DNA of 53,852 bases from Perkinsus olseni (GCA_013115135.1 JABANP010000371.1:1-53852), one strand, 5' to 3'; numbered from the stretch's first letter, positions 32,201 through 43,355 are shown. Made by a program: numbers and translations. The notes: a model not told the origin generated them from the letters alone.

Positions 32201-35200
32201 TGACGAGGAGCGTTAGCTGCAAATTGCAGTCTGCAATAGAACCGATGAGGACGCCTAGGACAACATCCATTCTATATGACAGCTAGAAGCGACTTAAACC
32301 TGCTGTTTGATCGTAATGTCTATATCCTGTTGAAATTTCAGCTCTGAACTCGAGAAACGGAAATTTTGCCAGAGGAAATGCACGCTACTTATTTTCGGAT
32401 GAAACGTACAAAATTTTGCACATGTACCAGAAATTCTTCCCTAGAAAGCTCCAGAACAGTAAATACGCGGATCCCCGGCCCCAGCTCCGAGCCGGCCCTA
32501 GCTCCGGCAGTCTCTCAACTCACTTGTTTCTGCCCCAACAGTACTTTCAAGTACCCCTGGAGCATCGGCACATCTTCGAGTTGAACCAAGCGGTCCAAGA
32601 AAGCCACTCTGTCGGCATCACCGCATTCTCTATACGCGAGTATCGCCATGCTGACCAGGACAGCCGCCTTCCCCGAGCGGAGGTATCTTTGGTCCTTACT
32701 CGACCTCTAACAGTTCCACAGCCTGCCGAGCAATCAGCCTCATCAGCTCGTCCCTGCCTCCCTCGTCGGCTCCCATTTTTTCCTTCCGAGGAATGCTCAG
32801 ACATACACGATAGGCAAGCTCTGAGGTAAAGCAGTGTATTACAGCTCGTAGCTCGGGGAGGCGAAGGAGAGTATCTCTGCTGAGGTGAAGTAGAGTGAGT
32901 AAAGCGAATAACGCTTGGTCGAAAGGCGTCAAAATTCGACCCAGCGAGTTTCCCGACGAAATCCTAGATCAAAAAAAAGAAACTTTCTTGAACAAAGAGC
33001 AGCGTCACAATCAAAGCAACCTGGTGGAAGCGACTGGAGCCAAGAAGACGGTCTTACCCATTCTCCCAAGTGCAGCAAGGCGCATGACGACCCTCTCCAT
33101 CTCTTCAACGTCAACAGGTCCCGAGTTCGTATCTGCATGGAAAAATTCCACCGCCCCCGATCGCTTCAACAGCATACTGCTCATGCGACGCAGAGCCGAT
33201 CCTATCCCCGAGTGGGAAGCGAGATCTGATGTCCTCAGCTCTCCGGGCTGCCGACACTGAACAGTCACTCTCCTGAGGAAGCAAGCATACCCTGTCTACA
33301 TAACACAATTGACCTGAATATATCATGCGTGTATCTGAGTTTACGGTGTGACAGAAGTCATCGCCTGGGAACGTCCCGCCTTCATCTGAACCGCCCGCGT
33401 AACACCGTTTCACTGCGTGTTCACTAGCCTCATCATACTAGCGTCCCGCCATCAATTCCAATCCTCTCGACTACTCCTCACCCTATCTCGTTCGCAGTGA
33501 GCCCAATCTGCATATGCATGACGCGTTCTAAATTTACTACTACTATATCCCTCACAACGAGATAGTGCAGCCTCACTTGTCAACTGCTAGGGTCGACCTA
33601 AGATTCCCTGAGTGCATCGACCGGCCTACCCATTTTGGACGGCAACTGGTATCTCTCCGTGAGCCAGAGTAGTCGGATCGTCCCTTCCCGACTCAAAATC
33701 GATCGAATCATAAAATACTTCGCTCCGCCTAATTGCACCACCTACCGGCACGACTGTCGGGCCCGACAGCGAATACTGAAAGGAAGGGGCATCCGAGGTT
33801 GAAGGCGGGCAATCTCACATCGTAGACGACGAATGTGTGAAGCTCCAGCACGGCAGCTTCCCTAGCGTCAGCAGCAACCACGAAAACCGACGGATCTGCC
33901 AAGTCCCACAGCACCCCTCTGATCTTGCCAACTCTATCATGGTCGACTGGACTTAGCGAGACCTGATCCCGAGCAGTACATAAACGAGCAGTGAACACCA
34001 CTCCCAAACGCGTGTCCCTCCCCAGTGAAATAAAAATTACTCCAAGAGCTTCGCTCCGCTCAGGGCCCTCCGATATGAAACAGGAATTAAGACGCCAGCA
34101 CCCACGCCGCACCGGATTGAACAACCGGAACGAATGCAATCACGCTGTCCACTCTAAGAGTGCCACTCTTCCCTCCCAGCGAGCTCTGTCAGAGCTGCTC
34201 TGATCACCCAGTCAGACAGCCAGATGAAGATGATGACCGCGGCTACCTCAGTGACAGCGTTATAGACTTGCAGCACCCCCTTGGCATCGAGGAAGGCCGT
34301 GTAAGTGCCTCCAAGACTATTAGGATAGACAGCTAGGATACTCTCAGTATGCCGGTACTCGTTAATCGGGCACCGCTCCTCAACCTGCGGCCAGGCATCA
34401 GAGAACGAGCCGTCGTGGATGAGCTTCTACATCGTAGTGGACAAGCTCCTTGCCACTGGTCGAGTATCTAAGGTTGACTCATGCCAGTGATGAGCGAATA
34501 AGATATTGAAGATCGATCAACCGTTTCGTGAGACTGATATACGAACGTTGCAAAGATCAGGTGCAAACCCCACGGCAGGTCCCTTGCCATCAACCAATGC
34601 ATGGCAGACAAGTACTGGCTCGTTCCCACTCGAAAATGCACATGATCCGCGATAACGAAGACATGTCCACTATTCTGCTTCCACTTCTGAAGAATCCACT
34701 GACCGCCTCAGCCTCAAGAGGTCCGGCCATAGGAACGGGAAAATCCAGACGCGATCCTAATCATCTCTTCGTACTCCGTCAGTTGCCACGTTGCCACGTT
34801 GAGCTTTAGGCACTCTGGTCAGGTTGAATAAAACAGTAGGCATCGACTGCTTCCCTGGGTGGTTGTCAAGTTCCCCTGACTACTTCAAGTATTCAAGGGT
34901 CGTCAACCCAGTTATCAAACCTGGGTAGTACCCCGTTCTATTTGACCGATTCCACGGGCTGCGCACGTCTCGAAGAAAGAAAATATCGGACACGATCCAG
35001 GCAGGCCGTCAGGACAAATCAAATTCCCCGAGAGGTGGCCCAAAAGCAGCGCCCTCCCTCACATAAGAATATCCTGAGGAGTCATTCGCATCGACAAAAT
35101 CTTCACACCGTCATCGCCCTTGGAGCCTTCGGCAGGCAGCACGGTCACTGCGGGAGACCCCTTAAGTGAGTGGATGTATCTGACTCCAAGGTGAATCGTC

Positions 35201-38200
35201 GCCGGAAAAAATCACCCACATTTTCCCTTCCGCGAGAACAGCAGCATGTGACTGCGACAGCTCCACTGCTTCCACCTTAGCCGGATATTCTCTCTCGGTC
35301 TTCTGTCCATCGCGCAGAGAATGATAATACACTCGACGGCCAGCACCTTGACCAGCCAGAATCGGAAGCGCTAACAACGGCAGGACCGTACCGGCTGCTA
35401 TTTGTCGCGGCCCTACGCCAATGATGGCTGGCTCCACTTCGCATTCTATCTTCACCTTCTCGGCATTCTCTGAGGGAACCACGTTCAGGATCTCAGGCTC
35501 TCGTACCGCATCAGATATGGAATAACCAGGGAGGAGTATCCAAGGTTGAAGCTCGACATATGTCAGTAAAAGTTATGTCATGAATAAATGTTAGTAATTT
35601 CTTTTCCGGCTCGATAACCTCAGCGTTCAGCGATCGTCACCTCTCCCCAACTGTGCTCACTTCCACTCCTCTGTTTTCCATCAACAATCTCGGTAACGGT
35701 GATCTCCCTCAAGCTGCTCAACCACGCCACGGTATTCCCTCTAGCCTCGAACATTAACGGCAGTCGAGCGAGGTAGGAGTACACGCAGCCTGTGGAGACA
35801 TCTGAGGGAAGCCAACGGTGAAGGGAATGGCCATTGTCATGCACGCCGGAAGCTCGAAGACTCTGAATAAGACTGTCGGTGCATGCATGCCACGATTGGA
35901 GCAAAGGAATTGGTGAGCATGCTATTTCCGGAGATTGCACAATTTGCTGTCTCCGAGTTCAGCGGAACTCACTGAAAGTGATCGTCTGCCCTCCTCTGGA
36001 GAATGTAAGATTCGACACGACGCCGGCTTCGTCATCATCTTCGTAATTTATGGTACTCTCCGTTTCCTCTCGGCAATCACGCAGGTCTATAATTTTGATA
36101 CACCCATCACCAGCAACTGCCGCCCATAGAACGGAGAAGCCTCCCGCCTTGGATGGAATGGAACCTGTCGTGAACTGAGCGTGTAAGGCCTACGGGTCAC
36201 TCACAAAGGGAGAGCGCATCCAAGCTCGATGCTGGTTTTGCACCTGAAGACCTCCTGACCGATCTCGTCGCCGCTAGTCGGTGTTACCACAACTTGACCA
36301 CCTGTCAAGATGGCATGCGAAGACTCGGAGCCGTTGTTGACTTTCTGCTGCCCATGAATATTCCTATGACACTGGGAAATTCGAAACGCCGAACCGCGAG
36401 GCTGGACTCTGTTACACACAATGATTCAAGTCTCTCGACGACCTGAGGACTCGGATCATGGCGGCGGCCACCTCGAGCCGCTCCCCATTGCAACTGGTTC
36501 GATGCAAGCGTCGCCATGACCCAAGCTCCCTCAGTGTCGGATTGATCATCTTCGAGTGCTCCATCACGTTCAAGGAAGGGCCTTCAGTGGATTGAATTTT
36601 TGGCCTCTATGTGCTTCTGGAGGTTCTCCGTAACGTCATAACCCCCCTCCCCGAACAGGGCGGGAGAAGCTGTTGTGTGTCGGAGCGGCAGCCGACGCCT
36701 TCAACGAAAGAAGGGAACGCTACTGAATATGAATAGAGCGAAATTATATCAGTGGAATCCGTTCACAAACTAGTACGATGCTTGAATATCCTAGACAGAT
36801 TATACCGGTAGGCTACCGGCGGTAGCAATAGAGTATTCATGCGAGGTTAACCCCATCTGGATACTCCATATCATGGCTGCCCATACTTCATTCTAAAAGG
36901 CTCGAACTAGTAGGAGAATAATAAACTGATAAAGTTAATTGGTAATATACATAGTTTCCATCGACCACTCCGAACCTTTGACACTCGTATCAGTCTATGA
37001 TCATCAATCAACATCATCGTCATCTACGATGGAAGACTAAAGTCCGCCTCCTCCTACCCGAGTATCCGATGCACAAGCGTTCATCACCAAACCATCCGTA
37101 GTCGACAATCGAGCCGTACCTAGGGATACCATAAATCCCACAAATCCCAAAGTCTAAATCGCCCCCCACTTCTGACTGAACTTGACGGTCGCCACGATGC
37201 TCATCGCTTCGGTTTCAAGGAGAATGAGAGAATCCTTCCCCGTGCGTACACAGCACTTCGCAGACAGGCCCCCCGTTGTCGAAGGAAATCCGCATCTGAC
37301 CATTGAAAAAAACAAGCGTGAGGGTTACACCAGAGACTCATCAATCGGACTTCCGGCGATGATCTCATCGGCGACCCTCATCGTCATCGGCGCCGATCGT
37401 AGGACCGTCTGTCGTAGCGTCTCGCCTTCGGTGTCACCTGCAACCTTGCGTACTAACGTGATGCGCACGACGGCAGGCAGTCACCGCTTGATTTGGTTGT
37501 GCAAGCGCACGACTGTGGAGTCTTACCCGAGCTCGACGCTAGTGAATGACTGAATCAGCGTAGTTCAAGATAGAATCTCACGATTCTACTCAGCCATTAA
37601 CTGGAGTTCCCTAATCTCTTAAAGGTAATGATGTCAGGCAACTCCGTCGGGATTTCCTGCTGGAAGTTGACTGTATAGTAGTTGGAAAGACATGGAACAG
37701 GGTGGACTACCGCGCTCAGCGCAAAGAAGTTGAAGTTGCTTTTAAGAAGAGCATTCAGTTGAGATCAAAATTGATATGAATTCTAACTTCGCTTCAGGGA
37801 CTGCATGAAAACAGAAATGGTTCCAATGGAACCCGCAAGAGAGATACCGCATCTTGAGTATAAACTTGCACACAGAAGGGGCTGACCGAGAGAACCTACT
37901 GTATTCGAAAATATCATGTCTTACTCAGTGAAACGATCTTATCGTCGCTGCCGAGGAGAAGGTGGCCTCGCAGTGTCCAGGCACCACACGTTATCCTTCG
38001 CCCATGCTTTCCAGCGATCAGCTGCATCTTAGCTGTCTTCGAATTGTATCTTCAATAATGCCTCTACCAAGAATCGAGCCAGGGACCTTTCGCTTGCTCA
38101 CATGATAGTGTTTCCCTTTGACGTGCCTATTGCCAGCTGTGGACCCGTCATATTCCAGGCAATAAGGGAAGGCTCCTCTCTCGAGCAATCCAAAGTCTTC

Positions 38201-38654
38201 AGTCTATCCTCGACGAAGTGGTAGATCGATACGGCCGCGACACCCTACGACCACACAAACCGAAGTCCGATACTTCTGGAGCACCGATTGCTCTTTGCTG
38301 TGCGTCCCAGAGGAGAATCTCTTAATTTTTCAATACGACTCTGTCTTCGAACCCGCTTGGCTAACCTTCTGAATGAGTGCTAGGACATTCCCGGTCGTAT
38401 CCCACTGGAAGCTGCTCACTGGAGAGGTTCGGTCGTCGAGGGGAACATCCTGAGTATCAACCGGGATGGCGACGGCCATCACCGCTTGAAGCACTCACTC
38501 GCTCGATCTCGCCGCTAGAGTCGAAGATGAAGACATTGCTGGGCCTTGCCGCTGGCACGCAGGCCAAGCGAGAGGCGCTGTTGTTCCAGCGAAACGTCAC
38601 CGCACCGGAGCCGAAGTACTCCTCCTTCAACTTCAAGAGCTGGCGGAGGACCAT
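26261..38654 (-). CDS. IFT144: IFT144 / WDR19, intraflagellar transport complex A subunit
   Basis: A full-length gene over 12.4 kb in many exons. The ATG is at 38654; exon 1 is 38654-38499 (52 codons, donor CGA/GTGAGT) with AVTFRWNNSASRLA and NVFIFDSSGEIER aligning to the WDR19 N-terminus. N-terminal WD40 blades follow (TTGNVLALIQK; EILLWDAQQRAIGAPE; LIAGKHGRRITCGAW; DTEGETLRQT; PTSGDEIGQEVF), then the second propeller (ARLPLMFEARGNTVAW; KIRGVLWDLADPSVFVVA), then TPR-like helices (EALDVMCDSQMWESAKGL; KGDYEGALASYKEAI; AAILERMKQYSLAG; HLLYAKAKEARGFFKEAAAS; YKERNLPLEAAKNYVLCGEY; LVDHLLRANTG). The C-terminal zinc-binding part has CPYC..CGHC..CGNC..CPMCSEEL, with the stop at 26263-26261. In other species IFT144 is in the IFT-A complex for retrograde ciliary transport. 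It implies a flagellated stage. Introns hold a mariner relic, repeats and hairpin elements; exact exon ends in 28.3-34.5 kb are provisional. Confidence 0.93.
27631..27875 (-). repeat. Tandem duplication of intron 3' end in IFT144
   Basis: 27631-27762 and 27767-27875 are diverged tandem copies. Both run ATACT(C/T)TGCGCCTGA ... AATGGCGAGCC(G)..GGCC ... CAAGACTGC ... GAAAATA. The first copy overlaps the acceptor and first bases of the exon SIYKLHQVLGNYEESAR; the second is a decoy of the same splice region within the intron. Confidence 0.8.
29430..29551. repeat. Dispersed intronic repeat, copy 1
   Basis: Starts GCGTGTTCACTAGC(T)TCATC, runs through ATACTAGCGTC, CTACTCCTC, ATGAGCCCAA and GCGTTCTA, ending near ATCCCTCA. 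Clearly homologous, by eye above 80 percent, to 33415-33557. Both copies lie in IFT144 introns in the same orientation. Confidence 0.8.
29805..29855 (-). other. 51-bp IFT144 intron with element A
   Basis: Donor GACCAG/GTATCT. Element AACCTTGGATAC is at 29824-29813, bounded by a GCATCA/TGATGC stem. Splicing at the GATGCAG acceptor gives LMDQ-VSTPKLHLLYAKAKEA, matching WDR19. Splicing after AACCTTGG would add ILMQ and also stay in frame. Confidence 0.7.
31031..31780 (+). mobile_element. Tc1/mariner-type transposase relic in an IFT144 intron
   Basis: Antisense to IFT144, in the roughly 1.7-kb intron between exons at 30.78 and 32.5 kb. Frame pieces: an N-terminal helix region (TEKAVVAKRLAEEAESFEVA), then KKVQWTKDHMKTDFAKV, DESRATLDGPDGW, and RRRGGDS ... 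DVGAIF in a shifted frame. These match the order of the conserved blocks of Tc1/mariner DDE/D transposases (W..VIFSDE..F.LDGPDG, then GGGSVMVWGAI). Stops and frame changes interrupt it; the last catalytic block and the terminal inverted repeats were not found. It is dead. Confidence 0.6.
32143..32167. repeat. Perfect hairpin, arms 12, loop 1
   Basis: GAAATTGACAAC, T, GTTGTCAATTTC. In the large IFT144 intron, downstream of the mariner relic. Confidence 0.95.
33415..33557. repeat. Dispersed intronic repeat, copy 2
   Basis: See the copy at 29430-29551. This copy carries an insertion near its end (about ATTTACTACTACT). Confidence 0.8.
37526..37549 (-). other. Intronic hairpin element C, copy in IFT144
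   Basis: Plus-strand reading CCCGAGCTCGACGCTAGTGA. Sense strand: TTCACTAGCGTCGAGCTCGG. It aligns with 49094-49115 and 49902-49924 in the BT1 gene. Confidence 0.6.
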
Positions 38655-39140
38655 TGACCTATGACGTTACTATTGAAATCAGTCCGCTAAGCTCGGACTT
38701 GGAAGAGGGCGAAATGCGGTAACGATCAACTGAACGCAACCGGAGGGCACGTGAACACCGTCACCGCAACAGCAAAAGCGAAGGAGAATGAGGGTGATAA
38801 TTATCAATCACTATTCTCTTTATTATATGCGTCAGGACTACCATCATCGGTGTACCACTTCCACCAGCCTTTTTTTCCGATCATCACGAGCTGTCTTGCA
38901 TAGCGAACTGGCACGGCTATCCGGCGAGATGTTTTCTTGCTCGCCCACGGATGAGCGAAACGGTCGACCGCACCGCACCGCTAGTATCAGGGGCCTATTT
39001 CATAGCACGTTTTCTCTTACGATCCTAAGAGGTTTGGACGCGATTTTGGGCTGCAGCTCTTTCACAAGGCCCATTTTCTTACGTTAGGGGAGGACGTTAG
39101 GACACTAGGACTCCTCATTCTAGGACTCCTAAGTTAGGAA

Positions 39141-39185
39141 ATCCTCGATCAGGACGTTAGAAATCCTAACGTCCTTATCGAGGAT
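39141..39185. repeat. Near-perfect hairpin, arms 20, loop 5
   Basis: ATCCTCGATCAGGACGTTAG pairs with 39166-39185 with one mismatch; loop AAATC. It sits in a tract where TAGGAC and CTAACGT recur about every 10-20 bases. Confidence 0.95.
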
Positions 39186-39251
39186 CAACTTGGGTGGTTA
39201 GGTCGAAGCTATTTCACAGGATACATTTCCTAACGTTAGGACGCGTTACTT

Positions 39252-39271
39252 AAGTACCTCCCGAGGTACTT
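39252..39271. repeat. Perfect hairpin AAGTACCT/AGGTACTT
   Basis: Arms 8, loop CCCG, followed by TTTT. Confidence 0.85.
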
Positions 39272-39830
39272 TTTAGAGTTAATTCATTAACAGACGTGAA
39301 ATGCGTCCAAGTGTAGCCCCGAATCATCGTGGAAGTGCGAAGCACAAATCTGGCGCAACTGCTCTGTCTCCCTGTGCTGCGCTGACGCTATGAGGTCCTC
39401 AGGTATCGTTTGCCCGAGAACGGAGATGAATCGTCTCAGACGGCAGAAACAGGGTAACCAGGGAATGCCTCTCGCATCAGAATGACACGCCAGATTGAAC
39501 GAAGCATCAAACTGTTGTCTGCGGAAGAAGCAGACCGCGATCGTGTAGGGAATAGTGATCGATTATAGTCCAGAAAAGGTTGCCTTTCTCGCAATGACAG
39601 TAATGGTAACGACGCCACCTCGGCATGAAATCGAACTGGGTACACTCCATCATATAGCATGCCCAGAGAGACCTCAGCTTGCGGGTCAGCCCTTGGAATC
39701 GAGGGATCGGGAGAGGGTTCATCGCAGAACAAGAGCAGGTTCCCGCGAAATCTTCGGCGTTGATCTGAGGCTGAGAATACCGACACTTCCTGGTTCGATC
39801 CCTACGGTTCTGAGGATGGATATTGCTTCC

Positions 39831-39849
39831 GGCCCGGAAGTTCCGGGCC
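39831..39849. repeat. Perfect hairpin GGCCCGGAA/TTCCGGGCC
   Basis: Arms 9, loop 1. Confidence 0.9.
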
Positions 39850-40372
39850 AGTGCCACCAGGGCATGCGGCGTGCCGCACGCCCTAGTCATATCAGACCAG
39901 AATAGTCCAGAATAGTGCTCGGTGTTGAGTTGACTCCGTCGGGGAAACTAAACATCTTCAACTAGCATAGCAGAAGGATGGTCTCCAGTCAAGCAAATAA
40001 AGACCGAATCTTACCGCAGAAGTGAGGGCTTGACAGGAGTAGCGGAGTTATCGGTTTGTCGAATAGTCACAATCCGCCACGATAGGTACCGCTGACTCCC
40101 AGACCTACAGTAAAGGCTGGAAGACCTCAGGACGGACTGATCATCTTTCACAGTGCTTAGAATGGCCTCCAGAGCTCTAAGCCTGAGAGTTTAAGGCTGT
40201 CTGACGATAGCGTAGAATTGAACTGAAGAGAGCGAGCTGCTGGCAGGAGCCTCCTGCTTACACAGAGAGTAACAAATCACTGATGCGAACCAGTAACTCT
40301 GAGCTACGCCGGCTAAGGACCTCACCCTAGATCGTATTTCTGCAAGCTCTCCGTGAGGAGCACGCATGCGAT

Positions 40373-40412
40373 ATATAGTAACTTGGGCCCCAAGGCTTGG
40401 GGCACACTATAT
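40373..40412. repeat. Nested hairpin
   Basis: Inner GCCCCAAG, G, CTTGGGGC (40387-40403); outer ATATAGT/ACTATAT. Confidence 0.9.
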
Positions 40413-40455
40413 TGATCACCGCCAGTCGGTCGAAGGTCGAAGGAAAAGAAAGATC

Positions 40456-40477
40456 TGACAATGATCTGTCATTGTCA
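40456..40477. repeat. Perfect hairpin TGACAATGA/TCATTGTCA
   Basis: Arms 9, loop TCTG. Confidence 0.9.
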
Positions 40478-40525
40478 CAATAATTAAAGTCGAGAGTCAG
40501 GCTTCTCCTACAAACGAGGGCCGCC

Positions 40526-40548
40526 CTCGCGCCCTCCGAGGGCGCGAG
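40526..40548. repeat. Perfect hairpin CTCGCGCCCT/AGGGCGCGAG
   Basis: Arms 10, loop CCG. Confidence 0.95.
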
Positions 40549-41289
40549 AATCGGGCCAGACTCCCCCTCTATCGAAACTGGGAGCGGCGAGTAGCTCGGT
40601 ACGGGCCGGATTCACAAGGATCGAGGTCAACTTCAACCTGGGTCCTGGCTTGCCTGGAATAACGGGCCGCGCGATTCGGAGCGTCTGGATATGGTTCAGA
40701 TCTCCTAAGAAGAGATGAATGCTGGCGGAATGATTAGCAATCATTTTGCACCTATCGGAGAAGTAATGGCGTCTTCTGTACGTCCGTTGCGCAATGGCAA
40801 CCCTGAGTTCCTCGAGTTGCACTAGAGCGCCTTGGCAAGTGACTGTGCCTAAGAAGGTTGCGAGAAGAGTTTAGAGAACATACATGTTGTTGGCAAACGG
40901 ACGAAACTGAAATAAGAGCCGGGGATTTCGCAGTCGGACGGATCCGTAGCCTACAACTTGGTTAAGCTCACCTCGTCCCATTTCACTAACCCAACAATTA
41001 CGATTAATGAGTAATAAGAAGGAGTGCCTCAACTACGACACCTTTACTCCTGGCTGATTATTGGCCTGAGCGTATGGGTTGTAACTCGTGTGAGTGGAAG
41101 TGAAGCCCAGTGGGCTCAGCTCACACACACCACGCCGAACGATACTTTTACGTATCAAGGCAGTGGAGCACCCAAGCGCGGTAATCCACGGGGATGATGA
41201 AAGAGGGAGAAAAGAAAAATTGGTGGTGTAAATACCAATAAGCTGACCAGGTTGGATGTAGTACTAGGTTTGTCGACTAGCTACGGATG

Positions 41290-41311
41290 TGCGACACAAC
41301 TTTGTGTCGCA
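41290..41311. repeat. Perfect hairpin TGCGACACAA/TTGTGTCGCA
   Basis: Arms 10, loop CT. Similar in sequence to the hairpin at 43335-43355. Confidence 0.95.
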
Positions 41312-41914
41312 ACACTTGTGATCAGGGACAGACGGTTTTGCTTAAACTACGCTCACGGCGAACCGTGGCTTGCACGAAGATCGTTGCTTCTCCGTTGTTG
41401 CCCATGGTCAACGCAAGGTGGGAAGGAGCGTACGGCTTATCTACCTGTCTAAGCTTACTCTCTCAAAACGAATCAGCTATGCACGCGTAAACAAGACGAT
41501 CGGCGCTCAAAGATTAACAGAAAGCTACCTTCGGTAACTCAATTGGGGATAAGCAGCTCAGGAGAATGATGCCTGATACGGCTGAGTAGTGCTGATGTTC
41601 TCGGCAACGGTACATTGGAATACCAATCGCTTACGCTGAAGACGACGCCAGAGCACTATAAATTATAGTCTATAATCCATAACTGCCTACACTTAAGCTG
41701 CACTGCGTCAAATGCGCTAGTTGTCCCCAAATCCAGCTTAGCTAAAGCTCGGAGCTTCGGCACATACCATCTCACCAAGTACAATTCTGATAAGCGTTGT
41801 CTCCTACATCGATACGGCTCCATAAATTCTTCCGTCCCCACAATATCACGTCATGTTTTCAATTTGCCACGTAGCTAACCTACCGTAGCCTTTTTACGAC
41901 CTCATCTAGTTCTT

Positions 41915-42670
41915 ATGCGTTTCATCATATCGCTACTGATTTTAGCCCTACTGCAGACGCTCAGCGTCCACGGCTCGTACTCGATAGAGGACGCTAACCC
42001 TGTCGGCAAGTATTTCTTTCTGTTTCCCACCGGCTCTGCACTTATGATCTACATCAAGGAGGACAACACTGTGTATGTGGTGTATAGGTTTCCGGACGGT
42101 GGAAACTCCCTCGCCGGGCCATATAGTCTACGTTCCGCGCCTGGGTATAACGCGTACGTCATCGAGGATGACTTAAGTCCCGGCAGCGGCCTGTACGACC
42201 TGATAGGAAACCACTGCTTTGATTTTGTACTTGAGGATGGTGACCTCCTCAACCTCAACTTTAACTCTGATGATGACGCTCTAACAACTTCCTTGGTAAA
42301 CAAGACTGTAAGCTTCTCGAGGATTCACAACAGTCTCCTCAATCCCTACTATTCTTCATATTTGGGCTTGAATATCGAATTCTATGTATACGAGAAGGAA
42401 GAGGTGCAAGTGACGGTGAAATGCGGGGAATCAGAGGTCAGTGCCGTTCTATTCTTCGAGCCCGATAGAAACCACCATCCGCTTCCGCTTGTCCAATATG
42501 TTGTCGGGCCAGATCAGATCGGGTTTTACGACAGGTTCAAGGACGAACCGGTGTGGACTGATTGTGCTGTAGAACTGTCCCCGAATGATTTCAAGACCAT
42601 GGCCTACGCTACTCCCACGACGGCCTACACTGAGATCGGAGGACAACGCTTAACCCTTACTGCGCTATGA
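41915..42670 (+). CDS. Secreted protein, lineage-specific
   Basis: 251 residues, single exon, bounded by gene-free DNA. The ATG at 41915 opens a clear signal peptide (MRFIISLLILALLQTLSVHG). The mature protein starts near SYSIEDANPVGKYFF. It is predicted beta-rich, with cysteines only at HCFDF, VKCGES and DCAVEL and a sequon NKT. The upstream CATCTAG acceptor lies 5 bases from the ATG, preceded by a pyrimidine tract; the tract itself begins ACCGTAGCC, the same nine bases as the 5' part of the SL. The P-x-G-x-Y opening is like that of each repeat of the 22.4-23.6 kb protein, suggesting a distant relationship. Function unknown. Confidence 0.85.
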   Translation: MRFIISLLILALLQTLSVHGSYSIEDANPVGKYFFLFPTGSALMIYIKEDNTVYVVYRFPDGGNSLAGPYSLRSAPGYNAYVIEDDLSPGSGLYDLIGNHCFDFVLEDGDLLNLNFNSDDDALTTSLVNKTVSFSRIHNSLLNPYYSSYLGLNIEFYVYEKEEVQVTVKCGESEVSAVLFFEPDRNHHPLPLVQYVVGPDQIGFYDRFKDEPVWTDCAVELSPNDFKTMAYATPTTAYTEIGGQRLTLTAL

Positions 42671-43334
42671 TTCTTATCATATAGCTGTCATGCTGCTGCC
42701 TTCAGTGGGTGTACATGAGAACAATTCTGTCTTTGGCTCAGTCTGTGCCGTAAATCACAGCGTATGATGACAAGCACAGTGCCAAGGGCATCTGCAGCAC
42801 GTACAAGCATCTCATTATAACTTGTTGCATTACACCACAAGTTACGGCGGCTCTGGCTCGATTTCTTGACGACAAGGCCGTTACAGTACCGGAGTTGGCA
42901 CTCTCAGAGTGGCACGCTGTACTGCTTTCTTGACGTGATGTTCGTCACGATGTAGAGCCTTGTCTTTGAAAGCTGTTGTGAGCATGGAACACTCAGTGCT
43001 GAGGCGTCCTTGAAGCTCTCAGGGCTTGAGACTTTTCCCTATCGAGTCAGGTTCCGTTACTTTGACATTCTTGTTCTCACAACAACTTCGTCAGCAGTAA
43101 CAACACTATGGCTCCGGCCGCCTGGCGCTACCAGGTGCGCTCAGCTCACCTGGTTGAATCATAATGGCTTCACTTGAACATGCTAGTGTTGACTTGGTTA
43201 GGTAATAATACACGAACCCGCATGCAATCGTGATGTGATGCTGAGCGATAACTCAAATACAGCTAGCTCCTTCGGTCCACCTTGGGAGCGCAGATAACAA
43301 CTACGGCGTAAGGGCTTCATTGGCACAATGATTG

Positions 43335-43355
43335 TGTGCCACAATTTGTGGCACA
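43335..43355. repeat. Perfect hairpin TGTGCCACAA/TTGTGGCACA
   Basis: Arms 10, loop 1. Confidence 0.95.

Larger units (their letters stand above)
38655..41914. other. Gene-free, hairpin-rich intergenic DNA
   Basis: 3.26 kb with no credible exon. It carries a cluster of inverted repeats (39141, 39252, 39831, 40387, 40456, 40526, 41290), and a tract at 39.0-39.25 kb built from variants of CTAACGT/TAGGACT. A short B-box-like TGGTTCGATCCC lies at 39791. Confidence 0.6.

Noticed and set aside
37182..37553. Plus-strand frame of 123 codons
   Set aside because: Antisense to IFT144 exons (DTEGETLRQT block).
39252..39275. Rho-independent terminator
   Set aside because: Hairpin plus TTTT, but the organism is eukaryotic and no transcript ends here.
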